Assembly (NCBI RefSeq): GCF_014203555.1 | Contig: NZ_JACHJH010000001.1 | Coordinates: 544,013-608,012 of the forward strand | Direction: 5' to 3' | DNA from: Streptomyces olivoverticillatus | GTDB lineage: Bacteria; Actinomycetota; Actinomycetes; Streptomycetales; Streptomycetaceae | DNA length: 64,000 bases | Shown here: piece by piece, positions 58,441 through 64,000 of the stretch | Numbering within the stretch: the stretch's first letter is position 1 | How the letters are laid out: every line of letters begins with the position of its first letter | Notes under the pieces: model-generated | The model's database searches: none | Told to the model about the DNA's origin: nothing | What the model saw: only the letters and a program-made list of their open reading frames with translations | Translations under genes and position numbers: made by a program

Positions 58441-60483
58441 GTGACGGAGCACCCCAACTCCCACGGAAGACAGCGGACCGCCCCGGTCCGCCGGTCCGCC
58501 GCGCCGGACGGCGAAGCCGTCGCAGCAACCGGGCACAGCGAGCCACCGGCCCGCGCCACGGCGCGCGGCGAAGCCCACCCGGACCCGACCCCGGTCGGCC
58601 CCGGCCCGCAGCAGCTGCCCGCCCCGCGCGGCGGCGAGGCCCACGCGGCCGCCGAGGACGACGCCGGGCAGGAGGCCGCCCGGCGGCCGGGCGCCGCCGC
58701 CGGTGTCCCCGGACCGCCCGACGGCGAGGGCGGCGGGTCCGGCGGCGGGCTGCCCCGGACCCCCGCCGGTACGTCCGGCGGCGAGCGGCTGCGCTTCGTC
58801 GGCGCCGCGACCCGGCGGATCGCGCGCGGCATAGACCTCGACGAGATCGTGCTGGGCCTGTGCCGGGCGACCGTGCCGACCTTCGCCGACGCCATCCTCG
58901 TCTACCTGCGCGACCCGCTGCCGGTCGGCGACGAACGGCCCGTCGGCCCCGTCGTGCTGCGCCTGCGCCGCACCGACCGGCTGCCCGAGTACGTGCGCGG
59001 CGACGGCGACCCCGAGGCCGACCGGGATCTGTCCGCGCTCGGCCCGGAGCTGGCGGAGGCCGCGTCCGAGCGCTGCGAGGTGCGCATAGGCGGGCCGCTC
59101 GCGGAGGTGCTGCGGGGGGTCAGACCGGTCTTCGGGGACTCCTCGGCCGCCCGGGCAGCCCTCCCCGAGCTGCTGGGCGAAGGCAGGCACGTACCGCAGC
59201 GGCACCGCACCATCCTGGCGCCGCTGCGCGGCCGGCGGCGGGTGATCGGCGCGGCGGTCTTCATCCGGCGCGGGGACCGGGCCGCCTTCGAGGGCGACGA
59301 CCTGCTGGTGGCGGCGCAGCTGGCGACCCACACCGCGCTGGGCGTGGACAAGGCGGTGCTCTACGGCCGCGAGGTCTACATCGCCGACGAGCTCCAGCGC
59401 ACGATGCTGCCCGACTCCCTGCCCCAGCCCACCGGCGTCCGGCTGGCCAGCCGCTATCTGCCGGCCGCGGAGACCGCCCGGGTCGGCGGCGACTGGTACG
59501 ACGCGATCCCGCTGCCGGGCAACCGGGTGGCGCTGGTCGTCGGCGACGTGATGGGCCACTCCATGACCTCGGCCGCGATCATGGGCCAGCTGCGCACCAC
59601 GGCGCAGACGCTGGCGGGCCTGGACCTGCCGCCGCAGGAGGTGCTGCACCACCTCGACGAGCAGGCGCAGCGCCTGGGCAGCGACCGGATGGCCACCTGC
59701 CTGTACGCGGTGTACGACCCGGTCGCGCACCGCATCGTGATCGCGAACGCCGGGCATCCGCCGCCGGTGCTGCTGCACCGCGGCGGGCGGGCCGAGGTGC
59801 TGCGGGTGCCGCCGGGCGCGCCGATCGGCGTGGGCGGGGTGGACTTCGAGGCGGTGGAGCTGGACGCCCCGGCCGGGGCGACGCTGCTGCTGTACACGGA
59901 CGGCCTGGTGGAATCCCGGATACGGGACGTATGGACCGGCATAGAGCAGTTGCGCGAGCGACTGACCGACACGGCCCGGCTGACGGGTCCCAATCCACCG
60001 CCGCTGGAGCCGCTGTGCGACGAGGTGCTGGGGATGCTGGGCCCGGGCGACCGGGACGACGACATCGCCCTGCTCGCGGCGCGCTTCGAGGGCATCGCGC
60101 CGAGCGACGTGGCGTACTGGTTCCTGGACCCGCGCCCGCAGACGGCCGGGCAGGCGCGCAGGCTGGCGCGCCGGGCGCTGGTGCGCTGGGGCCTGGAGGA
60201 GCTGACCGACGCGGTGGAGCTGCTGGTCAGCGAGGTGATCACCAATGCGGTGCGGTATGCGGAGCGGCCGATCACGCTGCGGCTGCTGCGGACGGACGTG
60301 CTGCGCTGCGAGGTGGGCGACGACGTGCCGCAGCTGCCCCGGCTGCGGCAGGCGCGGCCGTCGGACGAGGGCGGCCGGGGTCTGTACCTGGTGAACAAGC
60401 TGGCCCGGCGGTGGGGGGCGACGCGGCTCAGCACGGGGAAGGTGGTGTGGTTCGAGCTGGCGCTGCAGGCGCACGCGCGCTGA
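58441..60483 (+). CDS. GAF-PP2C-HATPase serine phosphatase with disordered N-terminus
   Basis: A 680-residue RsbU-type protein. Residues 1-110 are Pro/Gly/Ala-rich and disordered; GAF at about 118-308, SpoIIE/PP2C at about 325-549 (GGDWYD 349-354; DDDIALLAARF), HATPase at about 562-676 (LLVSEVITNAVRYAERP; DEGGRGLYLV). GTG 58441 is the start. It lacks the PAS pair of the phosphatase at 34325. Such proteins feed partner-switching cascades that release alternative sigma factors. It lies between the TTA-containing methyltransferase and the catalase. Confidence 0.87.
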   Translation: MTEHPNSHGRQRTAPVRRSAAPDGEAVAATGHSEPPARATARGEAHPDPTPVGPGPQQLPAPRGGEAHAAAEDDAGQEAARRPGAAAGVPGPPDGEGGGSGGGLPRTPAGTSGGERLRFVGAATRRIARGIDLDEIVLGLCRATVPTFADAILVYLRDPLPVGDERPVGPVVLRLRRTDRLPEYVRGDGDPEADRDLSALGPELAEAASERCEVRIGGPLAEVLRGVRPVFGDSSAARAALPELLGEGRHVPQRHRTILAPLRGRRRVIGAAVFIRRGDRAAFEGDDLLVAAQLATHTALGVDKAVLYGREVYIADELQRTMLPDSLPQPTGVRLASRYLPAAETARVGGDWYDAIPLPGNRVALVVGDVMGHSMTSAAIMGQLRTTAQTLAGLDLPPQEVLHHLDEQAQRLGSDRMATCLYAVYDPVAHRIVIANAGHPPPVLLHRGGRAEVLRVPPGAPIGVGGVDFEAVELDAPAGATLLLYTDGLVESRIRDVWTGIEQLRERLTDTARLTGPNPPPLEPLCDEVLGMLGPGDRDDDIALLAARFEGIAPSDVAYWFLDPRPQTAGQARRLARRALVRWGLEELTDAVELLVSEVITNAVRYAERPITLRLLRTDVLRCEVGDDVPQLPRLRQARPSDEGGRGLYLVNKLARRWGATRLSTGKVVWFELALQAHAR

Positions 60484-60559
60484 TCATCCGGCTGCTCCGG
60501 ATGGGCGGGATTTGCGGTCGCGGGTTTGCATGAGCCGGTTCGCCCGTACGAGGTGAAAT

Positions 60560-60576
60560 TCTGGACAGTGTCCAGA
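60560..60576. promoter_or_regulatory. Perfect dyad TCTGGAC-AGT-GTCCAGA upstream of the catalase gene
   Basis: A 17-base palindrome with 7-base arms, 95 bases before the catalase ATG. A strong candidate operator for a dimeric regulator. Confidence 0.55.
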
Positions 60577-60670
60577 CTCCTGTTGCCGACAGGTCGTCGG
60601 CGGGAGTTCACTGGCCGGTGTGGAGGGTCGCACCGGCGCGCCCTCACCGTTCCCGTCCGGGAGGCGTCCC

Positions 60671-62134
60671 ATGAGCGACTCGGCGCACAGCACCTCGTAC
60701 ACCACCGCCAACTCCGGAATCCCGGTGGAGAGCGACGAGCATTCCCTCACCGTCGGCCATACCGGCCCCATCCTGCTGCAGGACCACTACCTGATCGAGA
60801 AGATGGCCCAGTTCAACCGGGAACGGGTCCCCGAGCGGGTGGTCCACGCCAAGGGCGGTGGCGCGTACGGCACCTTCACGGTGACCAATGACGTCAGCCA
60901 GTACACCAAGGCCGACGTCTTCCAGCCGGGCCGGCGCACGGAGATGCTGGCCCGCTTCTCGACCGTGGCCGGAGAGCAGGGGTCGCCCGACACCTGGCGC
61001 GATCCGCGCGGCTTCGCCCTGAAGTTCTACACGGCGCACGGCAATTACGACCTGGTGGGCAACAACACGCCCATTTTCTTCGTTCGCGACCCGATCAAAT
61101 TCCAGGACTTCATCCGCTCGCAGAAGCGCCGCCCGGACAACGGGCTGCGCGACAACGACATGCAGTGGGACTTCTGGACGCTGTCGCCCGAGTCGGCGCA
61201 CATGGTGACCTGGCTGATGGGCGACCGCGGCATCCCCAAGACGTGGCGCCATATGAACGGCTACGGCTCGCACACCTACATGTGGGTCAACGGGGGCGGC
61301 CAGAAGTTCTGGATCAAGTACCACTTCAAGACCGACCAGGGCATCGACTACCTCACCCAGGCCGATGCCGACCGCCTCGCGGGCGAGGACCCCGACCTGC
61401 ATCGCCGCGATCTGTACGACGCGATCGCAAACGGTGATGCGCCGTCGTGGACGCTGTACGTCCAGGTGATGCCCTTCGAGGACGCGGCGGGCTACCGCTT
61501 CAATCCGTTCGACCTCACCAAGGTGTGGCCGCACGGCGACTATCCGCTGATCGAGGTCGGGCGGATGACGCTCGACAGGAACCCGGACGACTTCTTCGTC
61601 CACATCGAGCAGGCGGCCTTCGAGCCGTCCAACCTGGTGCCGGGCGTCGGCCCGTCGCCGGACAAGATGCTGCTGGGCCGGCTCTTCTCGTACCCGGACA
61701 CGCACCGCTACCGGATCGGCCCGAACTACACCCAGCTGCCGCCCAACCGGCCGCACTCGCCCGTCAACTCGTATGCCAAGGACGGCCCGATGCGCTACGA
61801 GCCGGCGAACACCGCGCGCCCCTACGCGCCCAACTCCTACGGCGGCCCGGCGGCCGCCACCGGCCGCTTCGGCGAGATCGCGGGCTGGGAGGCGTCGGGC
61901 GAGATGGTGCGCGAGGCGTACAAGCTGCACCGCGAGGACGACGACTGGGGCCAGCCGGGCACGATGGTGCGCCACGTCCTGGACGACGAGGCCCGCGAGC
62001 GGCTGGTCGGCAACGTCTCCGGCCATCTGCGCAACGGCGTGAGCCGGCCGGTGCTGGACCGGGCGCTGCAGTACTGGCGCAACATCGACAAGGAAATCGG
62101 CGACCGGATCTCCCGCCGGGTCAACGGCGGCTGA
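60671..62134 (+). CDS. katA: Monofunctional haem catalase
   Basis: A 487-residue small-subunit catalase decomposing hydrogen peroxide. The distal His59 ([10 protein letters not shown]) and Asn132 ([12 protein letters not shown]) and the proximal haem Tyr near residue 341 ([14 protein letters not shown]) are present, as is the NADPH-region [22 protein letters not shown] lies six bases before ATG 60671; an upstream in-frame start adds 17 unlikely residues. Probably peroxide- or stress-regulated through the dyad upstream. Followed by a 24-bp terminator. Confidence 0.95.
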   Translation: MSDSAHSTSYTTANSGIPVESDEHSLTVGHTGPILLQDHYLIEKMAQFNRERVPERVVHAKGGGAYGTFTVTNDVSQYTKADVFQPGRRTEMLARFSTVAGEQGSPDTWRDPRGFALKFYTAHGNYDLVGNNTPIFFVRDPIKFQDFIRSQKRRPDNGLRDNDMQWDFWTLSPESAHMVTWLMGDRGIPKTWRHMNGYGSHTYMWVNGGGQKFWIKYHFKTDQGIDYLTQADADRLAGEDPDLHRRDLYDAIANGDAPSWTLYVQVMPFEDAAGYRFNPFDLTKVWPHGDYPLIEVGRMTLDRNPDDFFVHIEQAAFEPSNLVPGVGPSPDKMLLGRLFSYPDTHRYRIGPNYTQLPPNRPHSPVNSYAKDGPMRYEPANTARPYAPNSYGGPAAATGRFGEIAGWEASGEMVREAYKLHREDDDWGQPGTMVRHVLDDEARERLVGNVSGHLRNGVSRPVLDRALQYWRNIDKEIGDRISRRVNGG

Positions 62135-62147
62135 GGTCTTTCGGGAA

Positions 62148-62199
62148 ACGACGGACGGCCGCGTCCTCCCCCGGCGGGGAGGGCGCGGCCGTCCGTCGT
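62148..62199. terminator. Bidirectional terminator between katA and the penicillin-binding protein
   Basis: 62148-62171 (ACGACGGACGGCCGCGTCCT and so on) pairs with 62176-62199 with a single G-U, a 24-bp stem and a 4-base loop, located between the two convergent stop codons. Confidence 0.9.
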
Positions 62200-62206
62200 T
62201 CGGTCG

Positions 62207-64000
62207 TCAGCCGGTGGTGGCGGTGGCCCGGCCTCCGTTGGGCCTCGGGTCCGTCCCGTCGGTCGGCCCCGGCGGGGTCACGGGCGGGGTGACGGGGGGC
62301 GTCACCGGCGGCGTGTGCCGCGTCGGGCCCGCCGTGGGCTCGTGGGACGGCGGCGTGTGCGAGGCGCTGCCCGACGGCGTCGACTGCGGGGAGCGCGACG
62401 GCGACGGCGAGTGCGAGGCGGACGCGGACGGGGTGGCCGCGGCGGACGGCTTGCTCGGCAGCACCGGCGCGGCGGGCTCGCTGGTCTCCAGGTCGAACTT
62501 GGCGGTGGCGTCGTCGTCGAGGGCGTTCGAGGTGTACGCGGCCCAGATCTTCGCCGGGTACGTACCACCGTTGACACGGCCGTTGCCGCCGGTGTCCATC
62601 AGCGTGACCTGCTTGCCGCCGGGGGCCTCACCGAAGAGGCCGACGGAGGTGATGAGGTCCGGGGTGTAGCCGGTGAACCAGGCCGACTTGTCGTCGTCGG
62701 AGGTACCGGTCTTGCCCGCCACCTGGTACTGCGCGTTCTGCACGACGTTGGCCGTGCCGTCGTCGACCACGCCCTGGAGGACGGAGGTCACGCCGTCGGC
62801 GGTGTCGCGGGAGACGATGCGGTCCTTGCTGACCGCGTCGGGCAGCTGGTAGTCCTTGCCGCCCCGGGAAGCGGACTTCACGATGCTCGGCGTGGTCTTC
62901 TGCCCGTGGTTGTCGAGGGTGGCGTAGACACCGGACATGTCCAGGGGGCTCGCGCCCATGGAGCCCAGCGCCATCGACGGGTTCGCGTCGAACCCGGTGC
63001 CGTCGCCCCGCATGCCCAGGTCCACGGCGGTCTTCTTGACCTTGTCCAGGCCGACGTCGACGGCCATCTGCGCGAAGACGGTGTTGACCGAGCGGTTCAT
63101 CGCCTCCTGGACGGTGACCGCGGCATTGGAGTACTGGTCCTCGTTCTCCGGGGCGTAGCCGTCGCCGCCGGGGCCCACGACCGGGCGCTTGTTGGTGCCG
63201 TCGTAGATCGTGGCCGGGCTGATCGACTTGCCGTCCTGGGTCTGGGACTTGTGGTCCAGGGCGGAGACCAGGATCAGCGGCTTGAACGTGGAGGCCGGCT
63301 GGTAGTCACGGCGCGTGGCGTTGTTGGTGTAGTGCTTGAGGTAGTCCTGGCCGCCGTACAGCGCCACGATCTTGCCGGTCTTGCGGTCCACGGACACGGC
63401 ACCGGGCTGGACGTGGCCGTCGACCTCGCGGGCCTTCGGGTCCAGGTGGTCCAGCAGCTGGTTCTTGACCGCGCCCTCCAGCGCCTGCTGCCTCTTGGGG
63501 TCGATGCTGAGTGTGATCGTCCAGCCGCCCGCGGCGAAGTCCTGCTCCGCGTCCTTGGGGCTGCGGCCTTCCTTGATCAGGTCGCGGATGATCTCCTGCC
63601 TGGCCGCCTCGACGAGGTAGCCGTTCTGGCCCTTGAGACCCTCGGAGGGCTTGGGGTCACCCGGCTTCTCGAACTTCATCTGCTTGCGCTTGGCCGGGTC
63701 GAGCCACTTCTGCTCGACCATCTTGTCCAGCACGTAGTTCCAGCGGTTCATGGCGTTCTGCCGGCCCGCGTCGGTGGCCGCCGTCCAGTCGTACTGGCTC
63801 GGCGCCTGGAGCAGGGCGGCGAGGTAGGCGCCCTCCTCGACCGACAGCTTGTCGACGTCCTTGCCGTAGTACGCCCGGGAGGCGGCCTGGATGCCGTAGG
63901 CGCCGCGCCCGTAGTAGCTGGTGTTGAGGTAGCCCTCGAGGATCTTGTCCTTGCTGAACTTGTCCTGGACCTTGAGCGAGATGAAGAGCTCGTTCACCTT
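62207..64000 (-). CDS. Class A penicillin-binding protein, C-terminal part (runs off right edge)
   Basis: The reading frame is open at base 64000 (KVNELFISLKVQ), so the N-terminal membrane anchor and the start of the glycosyltransferase are outside. The visible glycosyltransferase end has KILEGYLNTSYYGRGAYGIQ. The transpeptidase domain has the SxxK nucleophile in PASTFKP, SVN in MNRSVNTVF and KTGT in QVAGKTGTSD. The tail of about 75 residues is Ser/Pro/Thr-rich with PPVT repeats and probably spans the cell wall. It polymerises and cross-links peptidoglycan outside the membrane. Confidence 0.93.
   Translation of the reverse strand, partial: KVNELFISLKVQDKFSKDKILEGYLNTSYYGRGAYGIQAASRAYYGKDVDKLSVEEGAYLAALLQAPSQYDWTAATDAGRQNAMNRWNYVLDKMVEQKWLDPAKRKQMKFEKPGDPKPSEGLKGQNGYLVEAARQEIIRDLIKEGRSPKDAEQDFAAGGWTITLSIDPKRQQALEGAVKNQLLDHLDPKAREVDGHVQPGAVSVDRKTGKIVALYGGQDYLKHYTNNATRRDYQPASTFKPLILVSALDHKSQTQDGKSISPATIYDGTNKRPVVGPGGDGYAPENEDQYSNAAVTVQEAMNRSVNTVFAQMAVDVGLDKVKKTAVDLGMRGDGTGFDANPSMALGSMGASPLDMSGVYATLDNHGQKTTPSIVKSASRGGKDYQLPDAVSKDRIVSRDTADGVTSVLQGVVDDGTANVVQNAQYQVAGKTGTSDDDKSAWFTGYTPDLITSVGLFGEAPGGKQVTLMDTGGNGRVNGGTYPAKIWAAYTSNALDDDATAKFDLETSEPAAPVLPSKPSAAATPSASASHSPSPSRSPQSTPSGSASHTPPSHEPTAGPTRHTPPVTPPVTPPVTPPGPTDGTDPRPNGGRATATTG

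Overview
This is a chromosomal window from a high-GC actinobacterium, almost certainly Streptomyces or a close relative. The evidence is GC-rich third codon positions, GTG and TTG starts, and actinobacterial genes: mycothiol deacetylase mshB, a WhiB-like [Fe-S] regulator, polyphosphate glucokinase, RsbU-type phosphatases, and DUF6113, DUF6247 and DUF6542 proteins. There is also a TTA (bldA-type) codon in one gene. I see no rRNA, tRNA, CRISPR array, transposase or prophage gene. The first gene (1-918) and the last (62207-64000) run off the window.

Region 1 (1-5085): a Pro/Gly-rich repeat protein, a DUF6113 membrane protein coupled to mshB, a 64-residue membrane protein, and an S9 peptidase. 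Region 2 (5250-28122): three complete five-gene oligopeptide ABC importer operons. Operon A (+, 5250-11432) has the order permease, binding lipoprotein, permease, ATPase, ATPase, which is the bldK order as I recall it. Operons B (-, 17035 to 11449) and C (-, 23761 to 17974) have the order binding protein, OppB, OppC, OppD, OppF. A small toxin-antitoxin-like pair (17297-17894) lies between B and C. typA and an orphan peptide-binding lipoprotein follow. Region 3 (28405-32328): a membrane-anchored succinate dehydrogenase/fumarate reductase operon.

Region 4 (32378-41415): a TPM-domain membrane protein, a PAS-PAS-GAF-PP2C-HATPase phosphatase, a free HATPase anti-sigma-like protein, a Nudix hydrolase, a 59-residue SPOR-like protein, an APC permease and a GntR/UTRA regulator. 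Region 5 (41416-50948): housekeeping genes ychF, a DUF6542 protein, ppgK, ispH, an APC transporter, xseA, xseB, a RutE-like reductase, a DUF4245 protein, glpX and a WhiB-like gene. Region 6 (51118-64000): a DUF1707/LiaF-like protein, class I and class II fumarases flanking an SGNH-lipase/ricin-lectin secreted protein, a DUF402 protein, a methyltransferase with a TTA codon, a second PP2C phosphatase, a catalase and a class A penicillin-binding protein.

Recurring themes are peptide uptake (linked to the bldK signalling cascade in Streptomyces), the succinate-fumarate-malate segment (sdh, fumB, fumC) with glpX, and partner-switching or stress signalling. Two non-coding themes stand out. About ten genes carry TANNNT 6-8 bases before the start codon and no Shine-Dalgarno sequence, the layout of leaderless transcripts. 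Streptomyces-type palindromic repeats sit between genes and, in one case, inside an ATPase reading frame. The second half is mostly well-characterised core genome. The best leads for something new are the duplicated importer block with its conversion-like tracts, the in-frame repeat, the small TA-like pair and several strong orphan operators.
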